Below, piece after piece: positions 7,481-15,466 of a DNA stretch of 64,000 nucleotides. The first letter of the stretch is position 1. Each line of letters starts with the position of its first letter. The notes below the pieces were generated by a model. The model made no database searches. It was given only the letters and a program-made list of their open reading frames with translations, and had not been told where the DNA came from. This DNA is from Bin87 sp963663945. Lineage in GTDB: Bacteria > Chloroflexota > Dehalococcoidia > Lucifugimonadales > UBA3495. The DNA lies in assembly GCA_963663945.1 (NCBI GenBank), contig OY760687.1:1612001-1676000 (forward strand). Direction: 5' to 3'. The translations under genes and the position numbers were made by a program.

Positions 7481-8392
7481 TCAGGTCAACGGTTTGAACG
7501 GCACGCGGCGGCAGTTTCGGGTGCCTGATCGTATCGGGCCAGCAGCCGGGCTAACCGTCATGCTGTCGGGTAAGAGGACGTAGGAGAGTGACTTTCGAGG
7601 GCATGCTACCACAGCGCCGACAGTTAGATTGCGTCGCAAAGGCAGCCACGCCGGATCGTGTGGAGCTGCCGAGGCGTCTCGGTGCGATTGCAGAAACCGT
7701 GGGAGTAGGGCCGTTTCCACCGCGGCGCACGCTCCTGAGTGTTTGTCAGTGTGCGCCGGGTGCGCCGACCAGCGTCGGTCTCGATGACGACAGTCACGGT
7801 CACGGCACGAGGCGCCGCTCGCGCTAGCGCGAGCGGCCGTCCGGGCGGAGGCGCCAGTGTCACTATCGGACCGGGCCAGCGACCGAAGCCGCCCAGCCCG
7901 GGCACGGTGATGTTGCGCATTCCCCATGGTTGACGAGTCTCCCGGGCTTGGGTGGGTCCTGTTTTCGCCGGGATGCGCGAGATGGCGAGATGGAATGATC
8001 GGATGCGGTCGTTGTTGCGAGGGAGTTGCGGTGGCTCCCTTTGGGTTTCCATGTTCGTGGGTCAGTCCATGGCCGGTTGCTGTCAGCGTTTGGTGGTTCG
8101 TTGGCGTCAACCTGGTCCCGGTGTTGATCAGCTCCAGGACTGGGGATTGGCGCTGTGGCGATAGGGATGGACGGAAATTTGTTTTGTTCGGGTGTGGAAG
8201 GGGGATAACGAGGGATCTGCGTACGGCAGGTTTCGGGGAGCACCGGACACGGCTTTCGCTGGCTCGTGGGGTGGCGCGGGGAATTGGCGCATGCCGAGGT
8301 GCAGCCGTGATCGGAAGTCGTTACCAACGCGGCGGTTCCGGCAACGAATTTGTAGCCTGGCAGACGAAGGCACCATCCGGCGCAGATTTTTC
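7481..8392. other. Unassigned ~0.9 kb region without a recognisable gene
   Basis: Several open frames exist on both strands, but none shows a recognisable domain, a good start site or a plausible composition (they are rich in Arg, Ser and Pro, as random GC-rich DNA is). The only clear structure is the 24-bp palindrome at 7814-7837. No tRNA, tmRNA, RNase P or CRISPR signature was recognised. It may hold decayed genes or an unrecognised RNA. Confidence 0.5.
7814..7837. repeat. Perfect 24-bp palindrome
   Basis: Two 12-nt arms (GCCGCTCGCGCT and its exact reverse complement) meet with no spacer. As RNA it could fold with a 4-nt loop. There is no T-tract on either side, so it is not a classical terminator. 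Its role is unknown. Confidence 0.8.
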
Positions 8393-8421
8393 TTGACACT
8401 CGCCCCGCCCCGTACCATAAT
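8393..8421 (+). promoter_or_regulatory. Sigma-70 promoter of the hydratase-SDR operon
   Basis: TTGACA (8393-8398), 17-nt spacer, CATAAT (8416-8421). The -35 is consensus and the -10 is 5 of 6. It is 67 nt before the first start codon of a four-gene operon that ends in a terminator at 11430. Confidence 0.85.
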
Positions 8422-8487
8422 TTCCGAGTCTTTAATCCCGCGACCCCGGACGTTTTGTCCGGACGAGCGCGCGGGCCGGAGGTTTTC

Positions 8488-8934
8488 TTGTCCACCAACT
8501 CTTTCACCCTTACCGACGAGATGCGTGAGAGTGCGATCGGGGTCGAAAGTGCCCCCACCACGACCGACGTCGAGAAGGGACACATTGCCCGGTTTGCCGA
8601 AGCTATAGGGGACGATAACCCGGCGTACACGGAAGGCACGCCGGAAACCGGTGGCATCGTGGCTCCGCCGACCTTCCTAAGGGCGATGCGAGCGGTACGT
8701 CCCGAGGTGCCTTTCGAGATACCGTTCACGCGATTGCTCGATGGCGGCAGTGACTGGGAGTATTTCGAGCACGTGCGCCCTGGAGACGTGATCACTGCGG
8801 TGGGCCGCGTGGAGGACATCCGGGAACGGACCGGCAGCATCGGTCAGATGTTGATCACCACCATCAAAGTTACCTACCGCAACCAGTCGGGCGCCGTTGT
8901 CGCGACCCAAACCAGCACGTCCATCCGGCACTGA
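8488..8934 (+). CDS. FAS1-type / MaoC N-terminal hotdog dehydratase
   Basis: 148 aa from a TTG start at 8488, chosen because GGAGG lies at the correct distance while the upstream in-frame ATG (8455) has no ribosome site and lies close to the predicted transcript start. It shows hotdog-type segments such as ARFAEAIGDDNPAYTE, VAPPTFLRAM and FEHVRPGDVITAVGRVEDI, matching the N-terminal half of MaoC-like dehydratases. In the family, two hotdog domains pair to hydrate or dehydrate enoyl/hydroxyacyl-CoA. The next gene encodes the second hotdog partner, so the two probably form a heteromer acting on an acyl-CoA intermediate. Confidence 0.85.
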   Translation: MSTNSFTLTDEMRESAIGVESAPTTTDVEKGHIARFAEAIGDDNPAYTEGTPETGGIVAPPTFLRAMRAVRPEVPFEIPFTRLLDGGSDWEYFEHVRPGDVITAVGRVEDIRERTGSIGQMLITTIKVTYRNQSGAVVATQTSTSIRH

Positions 8935-8967
8935 TCGTCGGCCGGTCACCAGTAGCGGAGAATAGCC

Positions 8968-9402
8968 ATGGGCCAGCAGATTTATTTCGAAGACGTCAGC
9001 GAGGGCATGGAGTTGCCGGTCGAGGTGAGGGAACCCACCACGCGGCAACTGGTTCAGTATGCCGGAGCATCCGGCGACTTTTACGAAATCCATTACGACA
9101 AGCCCTACGCGGAGAGCATCGGGCTGCCCGGTATCATCATCCACGGGGCCCTGAAAAACGCGATGCTGGGCGCATACGTGACCGGCTGGGCTGGCCCCGC
9201 GTCCACGCTCCGGCGGTTGACCTGCCAGTATCGTGGCATGGACTTCCCCGGCGAACCCATCACTGCCAAGGGACACGTCTCCCGCGTGTACCAGGAAGGC
9301 CAGCAAAATCTGGTGGACTGCACCATCTGGCTGGAGAACCCACAGGGTCAGCAGACCACGCCGGGGACGGCGACGGTGGCGCTGCCTGCCCGCAGCGGGT
9401 AA
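8968..9402 (+). CDS. MaoC-like hotdog enoyl-CoA hydratase partner
   Basis: 144 aa. The catalytic hydratase-2 loop is present: YAGASGDFYEIHYDKPYAES, with the Asp and His of the MaoC motif, followed by GIIIHGALKNAML. This is the catalytic hotdog half, whereas the preceding gene resembles the N-terminal half. It lies 33 nt downstream of that gene and 61 nt before the first SDR. The substrate is not readable from sequence. Confidence 0.88.
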   Translation: MGQQIYFEDVSEGMELPVEVREPTTRQLVQYAGASGDFYEIHYDKPYAESIGLPGIIIHGALKNAMLGAYVTGWAGPASTLRRLTCQYRGMDFPGEPITAKGHVSRVYQEGQQNLVDCTIWLENPQGQQTTPGTATVALPARSG

Positions 9403-9463
9403 CCCATGCGCGCCGCGGATAGCGGCCGCCAAAAACCCATTTCATTGAAAGGACAAGTCGACT

Positions 9464-10399
9464 ATGCCCAACAATCTGGAAGGAAAGGTAGCGATCGTCA
9501 CCGGTTCAGGCCGTGGCGTCGGCCGCGGAATCGCCAAGCTGATGGCCGAAGAAGGCGCCAAGGTGGTGGTGGTTGACCCGGGAGTCAACGTTGACGGCAC
9601 TGGGTTCGACCAATCGATTGCGGAAGTCGTGGTCGGCGAGATCCGGGACGCCGGCGGAACCGCCGTAGCGTGCACCGAATCGGTGGCGACCATGGACGGC
9701 GGCGAGCGGATTGTGCAGTCGGCCATCGACAACTTTGGGCGGCTCGACATCGTGGTCTGCTGCGCGGGCATCCTGCGGGATCGCATGGTCTTCAACATGA
9801 CCGAGCAGGAATGGGACGACGTGATCGCGGTCCACCTGAAGGGCACATTCACGGTGGTCAAGCACGCCTGCATCCTGTTCCGGCAGCAACGCTCGGGTCG
9901 AGTGATCACCTTCAGCAGCCAGTCCGGGCTGGTGGGTAACAGCGGCCAGGCGAATTACGGCGCGGCCAAGAGCGGCATCGCCGGCTTCACCAAGGTGGTG
10001 GCCAAGGACATGGGCCGTTACGGCGTGACGGCGAATTCCATCGCGCCGCGCGCCACCACGCGGATGATCGGGGCAATACCCGAATCGGCGGCGGAGATTC
10101 GAGCCCGGGGCGGCGTGGCCACTCTCTCCGGAGACGGTGGAGACGACAGCCAACTGCAGAACCTCGATCCGGATGGGATCGCCCCGTTCGTCGCCTACCT
10201 GGCCTCCGATTACGCGGCCAACATCAACGGGCAGACGTTCCTGGTGTATGGCAACACGGTGTCTCTGATGTCGCAGCCACGACCGGAAAAGGCAATCTGG
10301 ACGGAATCGGGCCACTGGGAATTGGATGAACTTTCGGCCCAGGCCCGTGGCTACCTGACGGCCGGCATTCCCAATCCGGCGCCGGCACAGCAGAGATAA
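9464..10399 (+). CDS. SDR-family dehydrogenase, copy 1
   Basis: 311 aa. The Rossmann motif is VTGSGRGVGRGIA, with NNAG-equivalent VCCAGILRD, the catalytic Ser in TFSSQSG and the Y-x3-K in NYGAAKSG. It resembles the SDR domain of multifunctional (3R)-hydroxyacyl-CoA dehydrogenases, fitting the neighbouring hotdog hydratases. It is a close paralogue of the next gene. The loop after the catalytic Lys differs (an insertion near AEIRARGGVATLSGDGG), which could alter substrate choice. Confidence 0.9.
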   Translation: MPNNLEGKVAIVTGSGRGVGRGIAKLMAEEGAKVVVVDPGVNVDGTGFDQSIAEVVVGEIRDAGGTAVACTESVATMDGGERIVQSAIDNFGRLDIVVCCAGILRDRMVFNMTEQEWDDVIAVHLKGTFTVVKHACILFRQQRSGRVITFSSQSGLVGNSGQANYGAAKSGIAGFTKVVAKDMGRYGVTANSIAPRATTRMIGAIPESAAEIRARGGVATLSGDGGDDSQLQNLDPDGIAPFVAYLASDYAANINGQTFLVYGNTVSLMSQPRPEKAIWTESGHWELDELSAQARGYLTAGIPNPAPAQQR

Positions 10400-10474
10400 G
10401 CACCGAAGACGTTCCGAGGTGGGCGATACGTTGTTCGTTCCCACCCGATTACCAACCCACCGAGGACTAGAACA

Positions 10475-11386
10475 ATGCCCCTACTGGAAGACAAGGTAGC
10501 AATCGTAACCGGAGCCGGGCGCGGCATCGGGCGTGGCGTCGCGAAATTGATGGCGGCGGAAGGCGCGAAGGTCGTGGTCTGCGACTTGGGCGTGAACGTG
10601 GACGGCACCGGAGCTGACATCTCGGTGGCGCAGCAGGTGGTCAACGAGATTGGAGAAGAGGGCGGTACCGCCGTCGCGTGCACGGAATCGGTGGCCACCA
10701 TGGACGGCGGCGAAAAGATCGTCCAGACCGCCGTGGACAACTTTGGCAAGCTGGACATCGTGGTCACGGTCGCCGGAATTCTGCGGGACCGCATGGTTTT
10801 CAACATGAGCGAAGAGGAGTGGGACGACGTAATCGCGGTTCACCTGAAGGGGACCTTCACGGTGGTGAAGCACGCGAGCATTCTGTTCCGGCAGCAGCGA
10901 TCGGGCCGGATCATCACGTTCAGCAGTACCTCCGGTCTGTACGGCAACAGCGGGCAGGCAAACTACGGCGCGGCTAAGGATGGCATCGCCGGGTTTACCC
11001 GGGTGTGTGCCAGGGATCTGGGACGCTACGGTGTGACGGCGAATGCAATTTCCCCGTCGGCGAGCACCCGGATGACGACCAGCGTTCCGGACGAAGCCCG
11101 GGCGCTGCGGTCCGCCCGTGGCATCGCGGCCGGCGGCGGGTTGCGCGGCGATGCCGAGGACGTGGCGCCGATGGTCACGTGGCTGGCGTCGGATGAGGCG
11201 CAGCACGTGAACGGCCATGTTTTCCATGTGACCGGCGGATTGGTGACGCTGCTCAACGAGCCCGAACCGGTGAAGACGATCCAAAAAGACAGTCGGTGGA
11301 CGGTGGACGAGTTTGCAGGCGTGTTCCCGGCGACCATTGGCGTCGAACTGTACAATCCCGCGCCGCCGCCGCCGCCGAGCGCGTAG
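10475..11386 (+). CDS. SDR-family dehydrogenase, copy 2
   Basis: 303 aa. Same architecture as the preceding gene: VTGAGRGIGRGVA, VTVAGILRD, Ser in TFSSTSG and NYGAAKDG. The first ~190 residues are nearly colinear with copy 1, including the unusual GVNVDGTG after the second strand, so the pair arose by tandem duplication. The C-terminal third diverges and ends in a proline run. It is the last gene of the operon; an intrinsic terminator follows at 11430. Confidence 0.9.
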   Translation: MPLLEDKVAIVTGAGRGIGRGVAKLMAAEGAKVVVCDLGVNVDGTGADISVAQQVVNEIGEEGGTAVACTESVATMDGGEKIVQTAVDNFGKLDIVVTVAGILRDRMVFNMSEEEWDDVIAVHLKGTFTVVKHASILFRQQRSGRIITFSSTSGLYGNSGQANYGAAKDGIAGFTRVCARDLGRYGVTANAISPSASTRMTTSVPDEARALRSARGIAAGGGLRGDAEDVAPMVTWLASDEAQHVNGHVFHVTGGLVTLLNEPEPVKTIQKDSRWTVDEFAGVFPATIGVELYNPAPPPPPSA

Positions 11387-11429
11387 GCGGTCTGACCGGC
11401 TGGAGCCGGCCACATATCTCGAAACGGCG

Positions 11430-11458
11430 ATGCCGGGCGGGAGACTGCCCGGCATTTT
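11430..11458 (+). terminator. Intrinsic terminator of the hydratase-SDR operon
   Basis: Perfect 9-bp stem ATGCCGGGC / GCCCGGCAT with an 8-nt loop, followed by TTTT and a further T-rich stretch. Confidence 0.85.
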
Positions 11459-11513
11459 GCTCTTTTGGTGGGAGACGCCTTGGTAATCGAGGCCACGGTT
11501 CCGGACGCGCGCG

Positions 11514-12203
11514 ATGAATGAACTCCGCAGACGAAGGATCCGCTCCGCTGTGATTACCGCGTGCATCCTGGTGGCGATAGGGGCTGTAATTTGGATCGTG
11601 ATCAATCCCTCTTTGACCGGGCTTGGAGGCACACACAAGGACTGGTTCGTGCATGTGACGCCCGAAAACCTGGTGGAGCACTCCCAGCACATTGTCGTGG
11701 CACGCTACGAGGACGAAACGGTTTACGAAATTCCCAACCCATCGCTGAATTATGACGTCGTACACTCGCACACAGACGTGTACCGGCGGTTTGAAGTAGT
11801 GGAGACCTTGAAGGGCGATTTCGAACCCGGTGACACGATTTACGTGGGGTGGAGCGCCGGGCATACCAGGGTCGATCCTGTAACCGAACTACGACAATTC
11901 ATACCGCAGGTGGTCGCGCCTCTAGCGCCGGGCGAGATCTATGGACTGTTCCTGAACCTGCAGCACTCGAGGTCGCGCCACCCGGACGACCTTGAGACCA
12001 GGATCTGGGAAACGCCGGACGGATTGGAGGTCGCGTTGGTGGACGAACGAGGCAGGTTCTCATTTCAGACTGACCAGGGTTACCGCAACGCGTTGAGAGA
12101 CATGGACCTCAAGACGGTCCCAGGGTCTGGGGCTCCCTTTGAATTGACGACCCACGACGTGCAGCGGTTGGTGGCGTTGGGCTCCGGTAGCCGCGATCAG
12201 TAG
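11514..12203 (+). CDS. Membrane-anchored protein of unknown function
   Basis: 229 aa. Basic N-terminus (RRRRIR), then one hydrophobic segment (~12-32), so it is anchored or secreted with the rest outside. The soluble part contains a region like beta-rich domains of secreted proteins (SQHIVVARYEDE ... FEVVETLKGDFEPGDTIYVGW). No catalytic motif is recognised. It lies after the terminator of the SDR operon and before the SRP RNA promoter, so it is probably a single-gene unit. Confidence 0.6.
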   Translation: MNELRRRRIRSAVITACILVAIGAVIWIVINPSLTGLGGTHKDWFVHVTPENLVEHSQHIVVARYEDETVYEIPNPSLNYDVVHSHTDVYRRFEVVETLKGDFEPGDTIYVGWSAGHTRVDPVTELRQFIPQVVAPLAPGEIYGLFLNLQHSRSRHPDDLETRIWETPDGLEVALVDERGRFSFQTDQGYRNALRDMDLKTVPGSGAPFELTTHDVQRLVALGSGSRDQ

Positions 12204-12225
12204 ACATCGACACGGCGGGCGCGGA

Positions 12226-12254
12226 TTGACAGGGTTTGGGGGTGGGCATACCAT
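12226..12254 (+). promoter_or_regulatory. Sigma-70 promoter of the SRP RNA
   Basis: TTGACA (12226-12231), 17-nt spacer, TACCAT (12249-12254). It predicts transcription from about 12261, at the start of the SRP RNA homology. Confidence 0.8.
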
Positions 12255-12259
12255 GTTTG

Positions 12260-12482
12260 CAGTGGTCGTGCTACACGGGGAGCTGGCGGTGCCCTGAACC
12301 CGCAACCCGCCACAGCGGGGTGGAATTCCTCCCCTCGGCAAGGCGCAAGGGCCAATTTCCCAGGGAATGGTGCTGAAGGCCGGGTCCCACGCGGCGCAGG
12401 CTCGTGAACCCCGCCAGGGCTTGACGGCAGCAACGGTAAGCGGTGTCCCGCGGGTGCCGTGGGAGTGCCTGGCCTGAGCCAA
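12260..12482 (+). ncRNA. ffs: Signal recognition particle RNA, large bacterial type with Alu domain
   Basis: The Alu-domain signatures of the large Gram-positive-type SRP RNA are visible: GTGCTACACGGGGAG, GGTGCCCTGAACCCGCAA and GAATTCCTCCCC near the 5' side. The S domain follows, with GTGAACCCCGCCAGG ... GGCAGCAACGGTAAGC (helix 8 and the symmetric loop that binds Ffh), and a 3' GTGCCTGGCCTGAGC end. The helix-8 apex reads CU-UGAC-GG, a URRC-type tetraloop instead of the usual GNRA. It is about 220 nt long and the ends are approximate. It carries its own promoter. Confidence 0.92.
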
Positions 12483-12600
12483 TCCCGACGATATGCCCCC
12501 AGGCTGCAGTCAAAGGGAGGTGCTCGGCCACTTTTTGATTCTCCTTTGGTCATGCGGATCCGGGTGTGACCAGCGCAGTACAAGCATGCGAAAAACCGCC

Positions 12601-13428
12601 ATGGCCTCAGTTCCCGTGCGACGGCGGCGCAAGTCGCTGGGACAGCACTTTCTCACAGACCCCACGATCGCCAACCGGATTGTAGCGGCGGCGGAACCGT
12701 ATGCATCCGACACCGTACTTGAAATCGGGCCGGGGGCTGGGGTGCTGACGCGGCGGTTGGTCGAGCGGGCGGGACGAGTCGTTGCGGTGGAATTGGATCA
12801 GCGGTTGTGCGAGGAATTGCCGGGGAGGCTGGAGTTCCCGCCGAACCTCGAGGTCGAGCGGAAAGACGGACGAGAGGTCGATCCGGACGACTTGGTGGGT
12901 GAGGCCACGCCGTACAAAGTGGTGGCGAACTTGCCGTACTATGCTGCCGCTCCCATCGTGCGCCGTTTCCTGGAAACCGTGCGGCCGCCCACGCGGATGG
13001 TCGTGATGGTGCAGCGGGAAGTGGCGGATGCGATGAATGCCAAACCCGGAGAATTCACGCTGTTGTCGGTGGCCACGCAGTTCTACGCGAAGCCGTCGGT
13101 GGTGGTGCAGGTCCCGCCGCGTAGTTTTCGACCGCCGCCGAAGGTATCCTCCACTGTGTTGAAACTGGAGGTGCGGGCGCAACCGGCAGCGGCCGTAGCG
13201 GACCGGGAGGCTTTTTTCGCGCTGGTTCGGGCCGGTTTCAGCGCGCCGCGCAAGCAGTTGCGCAACTCGCTGATGCAGGGCGCCGGGGCGCCGGCCGACA
13301 CGGTGGCCGCCGCGCTGGATGATGCAGGAATCGATCCACAAAGGCGACCAGCGACGCTGGGGATCGCCGAGTGGGCGGCGCTGGACGCCAAATGGCCGGC
13401 GGATGTGCCTCGTTCGCGAGCGGTTTAA
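12601..13428 (+). CDS. rsmA: 16S rRNA (adenine1518-N6/adenine1519-N6)-dimethyltransferase
   Basis: 275 aa from the ATG at 12601, which gives the family N-terminus MASVPVRRRRKSLGQHFL. The SAM site EIGPGAGVLTRRL and catalytic NLPYYAAAPIVRRF are present, and the C-terminus has the PPKVSSTVLKL segment. It dimethylates two adenines in the 3' helix of 16S rRNA during 30S maturation. Longer upstream frames would start close to the SRP RNA end and lack homology. ispE follows 20 nt downstream, so the pair is likely co-transcribed. Confidence 0.95.
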   Translation: MASVPVRRRRKSLGQHFLTDPTIANRIVAAAEPYASDTVLEIGPGAGVLTRRLVERAGRVVAVELDQRLCEELPGRLEFPPNLEVERKDGREVDPDDLVGEATPYKVVANLPYYAAAPIVRRFLETVRPPTRMVVMVQREVADAMNAKPGEFTLLSVATQFYAKPSVVVQVPPRSFRPPPKVSSTVLKLEVRAQPAAAVADREAFFALVRAGFSAPRKQLRNSLMQGAGAPADTVAAALDDAGIDPQRRPATLGIAEWAALDAKWPADVPRSRAV

Positions 13429-13448
13429 CGTCCCGGAGGCTATGAACT

Positions 13449-14318
13449 ATGGCGCGCAAGCAGTTGAGTCTCCGGGCCTTCGCCAAGGTGAACCTGGCGC
13501 TGGAAGTAATCGGAAAACGCGAGGATGGTTACCATAACGTCAGCACGATCCTGCAAACGGTTGATCTCGCCGATAACGTGGTGATCAGCGCAGCCGACGA
13601 GTTGGTGGTGGATTGCGATCAGACCGACCTGTCGGGCGAAGGCAACCTGGCGTGGAAGGCGGCGACAGCGCTGGCCGCTCGGGCTGGGATCTCGCCCGAG
13701 GCACATGTACGAATAGAAAAACGGATCCCGGTGGCCGCTGGACTGGGAGGCGGGTCGGCGGATGCAGCGGCGACGCTGGTCGGACTGAACCGCTGGTGGA
13801 GGCTGGACCTGTCGTACGAGGAGTTGGCTGCCGTAGCGGCAGGGCTGGGTTCCGACGTGCCGTTCTTGCTGACTGGAGGCACGGCGCTGGGTTCCGGCCG
13901 GGGTGTCGAAATTACCCCGCTGCCTCCGCTGCCGGCGACAGACGCGCTGCTGGTGGCGCCGCCGGCAAGCATCGACGCGAAGACGCCCACAATGTACCGT
14001 GCCCTGAGGCCGGATGATTTTTCCGACGGTTCCAGAACGCAGGCGATTTTGGGCGACGCGGCCAGTGGGCAGTTGACATCGGCGGGTTGCTGCAACGCGT
14101 TTGAAAGGGCTGCGCGAGAGATCTTTCCGGGTTTCGAGGACGTATGGGACAGGGTGGCGAAGGTGACGAAGCATCCGCCGATGCTGTCCGGCGCCGGGCC
14201 CGCGTTTTTCTGTATGCCGTCTTCGGAAAGCGAACGTATTCGGGTGGCCGAATCCTTGCAGGGCACCGGCGCGGCGGCGTACCTTGTGCGGACGATTTCG
14301 CCTGCGGGCGCGGACTGA
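13449..14318 (+). CDS. ispE: 4-diphosphocytidyl-2-C-methyl-D-erythritol kinase
   Basis: 289 aa. The GHMP-kinase signatures are AFAKVNLALEV at the N-terminus, the ATP loop VAAGLGGGSADAAATL and GSDVPFLLTGGTALGSGRG, and a C-terminal MLSGAGPAFFC. It catalyses the ATP-dependent 2-phosphorylation step of the MEP isoprenoid pathway, so this organism makes IPP/DMAPP by the MEP route. It follows rsmA by 20 nt. Confidence 0.95.
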   Translation: MARKQLSLRAFAKVNLALEVIGKREDGYHNVSTILQTVDLADNVVISAADELVVDCDQTDLSGEGNLAWKAATALAARAGISPEAHVRIEKRIPVAAGLGGGSADAAATLVGLNRWWRLDLSYEELAAVAAGLGSDVPFLLTGGTALGSGRGVEITPLPPLPATDALLVAPPASIDAKTPTMYRALRPDDFSDGSRTQAILGDAASGQLTSAGCCNAFERAAREIFPGFEDVWDRVAKVTKHPPMLSGAGPAFFCMPSSESERIRVAESLQGTGAAAYLVRTISPAGAD

Positions 14319-14460
14319 CCACAATACGCAAACCAAAGAGACGCGGCTCCGGAAACCGCTCGGGATTCCTGATGAGTGGCCTTATCAAACCCGACGGGCC
14401 GAAGACGCCTCATCCACGAAACTGTATCCTGTAGAGAAGGCATTAGGCGCGACCGCTGGA

Positions 14461-14485
14461 TCCCTGCTTTCGCAGTAATGACGGG
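14461..14485. repeat. Dispersed REP-like hairpin repeat, copy 1 (degenerate)
   Basis: Reads TCCCTGCTTTCGCAGTAATG then ACGGG. It is similar to the second copy at 42808-42827 and of the widespread 'CTTTCGCAGGAATGACG' intergenic type. The stem is degenerate here. It lies in the ispE-lgt gap. Confidence 0.5.
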
Positions 14486-14544
14486 CCAGGCAAGGAGCGG
14501 ATCGATGCTGCACAGTTAGCAGATTAGGGAGAAGACAATCGTTG

Positions 14545-15450
14545 ATGGATATTCTTGCGGTAATCAGCATACCCTTTGATCCGAACATCATTCGGACCGC
14601 CGGGTTCATACTTTCCTGGCACGGATTTTTCACATTCGTCGCGGTTGCGGTCGCCGTGTACCTGACTTGGCGATGGGGCCGCAAGGACGGGCTGGATGGC
14701 GACGCGATCCTTTCGGTGGCAACCTGGTGCATCATCGGCGGGATCATTGGCGCGCGCATTTTGCACGTCATCGACTTCTGGGACGACGTTTACCAGTACA
14801 ATCCGGCCCGCATCTTCTATTTCTGGAACGGCGGGATCGCGATATTCGGCGCGTACCTGGGTGGGTTTGTCGGTGGCGCGTCATACATCACGCTGCGGAA
14901 CGCGCAGTGGCTGATCAGCTTCTGCGACAACCCGAGCTTGCGTTGGACGGGAATGCACCGGGCGGTGGCCCAAATGCCACCGGTGGCGCACCTTGCCGAT
15001 GTGGCGGCGCCGGCGCTGCTGATCGCGTTGGCGATCGGCAGGATAGGCGACGTGATCAACGGCGAGCACTGGTCGAGTTTCTCAGATCTGCCCTGGGCCT
15101 GGGTGTACACCGACCCGGATAGTCTGGGTTACGGAAGGCCGGCATCGCATCCGGCGGTGGCCTACGAGCTGATCTTCTGCCTGATCTGGGCCGGAGTGCT
15201 GTGGTGGCTGAAGGACCGGGTGAGGCCGAGGGGCATGCTGTTCGCGCTGTTTTTCGCGGGGTACTCGGCGGGCCGCTTCTTCATTTCGTTCGTGCGCCAG
15301 GAGCAGAACACATACATCTTCGGATTCAACGAAGCCCAGTTGGTGGCCCTGGCCATCATGGTGGTGACGGTACCACTGCTGATCTACCGGGCGCGGTTGG
15401 TGCGGCCGGAACGCCGGGACCGCGCGAGACGGGCACAGGAATCGGACTAG
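14545..15450 (+). CDS. lgt: Phosphatidylglycerol-prolipoprotein diacylglyceryl transferase
   Basis: 301 aa from the ATG at 14545 (a TTG three bases earlier is also possible). Multi-pass membrane protein with about seven hydrophobic segments. Lgt hallmarks include LSWHGFFTFVAVAVAVYL, GARILHVIDFW, FWNGGIAIFGAYLGG, the Lgt signature around ALAIGRIGDVINGEHW, HPAVAYELIFCL and a C-terminal GRFFISFVRQEQ. It attaches diacylglycerol to the lipobox cysteine of prolipoproteins; two such lipoproteins are encoded at 43645-45947. The loop after YITLRNAQWLISF is longer than in short Lgt proteins. Confidence 0.95.
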   Translation: MDILAVISIPFDPNIIRTAGFILSWHGFFTFVAVAVAVYLTWRWGRKDGLDGDAILSVATWCIIGGIIGARILHVIDFWDDVYQYNPARIFYFWNGGIAIFGAYLGGFVGGASYITLRNAQWLISFCDNPSLRWTGMHRAVAQMPPVAHLADVAAPALLIALAIGRIGDVINGEHWSSFSDLPWAWVYTDPDSLGYGRPASHPAVAYELIFCLIWAGVLWWLKDRVRPRGMLFALFFAGYSAGRFFISFVRQEQNTYIFGFNEAQLVALAIMVVTVPLLIYRARLVRPERRDRARRAQESD

Positions 15451-15466
15451 GTTTGATTGTCAGGCG

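Noticed and set aside
7481..8392. Relic of an HNH or transposase gene
   Set aside because: No motif could be matched in any frame, so no call is made.
10481..11692. A 403-codon open frame on the minus strand
   Set aside because: Antisense to the second SDR and the unknown membrane-anchored gene; no domain or ribosome site.
12493..12600. Longer start for rsmA
   Set aside because: The extra residues (rich in Cys, Ser and Trp) do not match the family, and they begin only ~10 nt after the SRP RNA 3' end.
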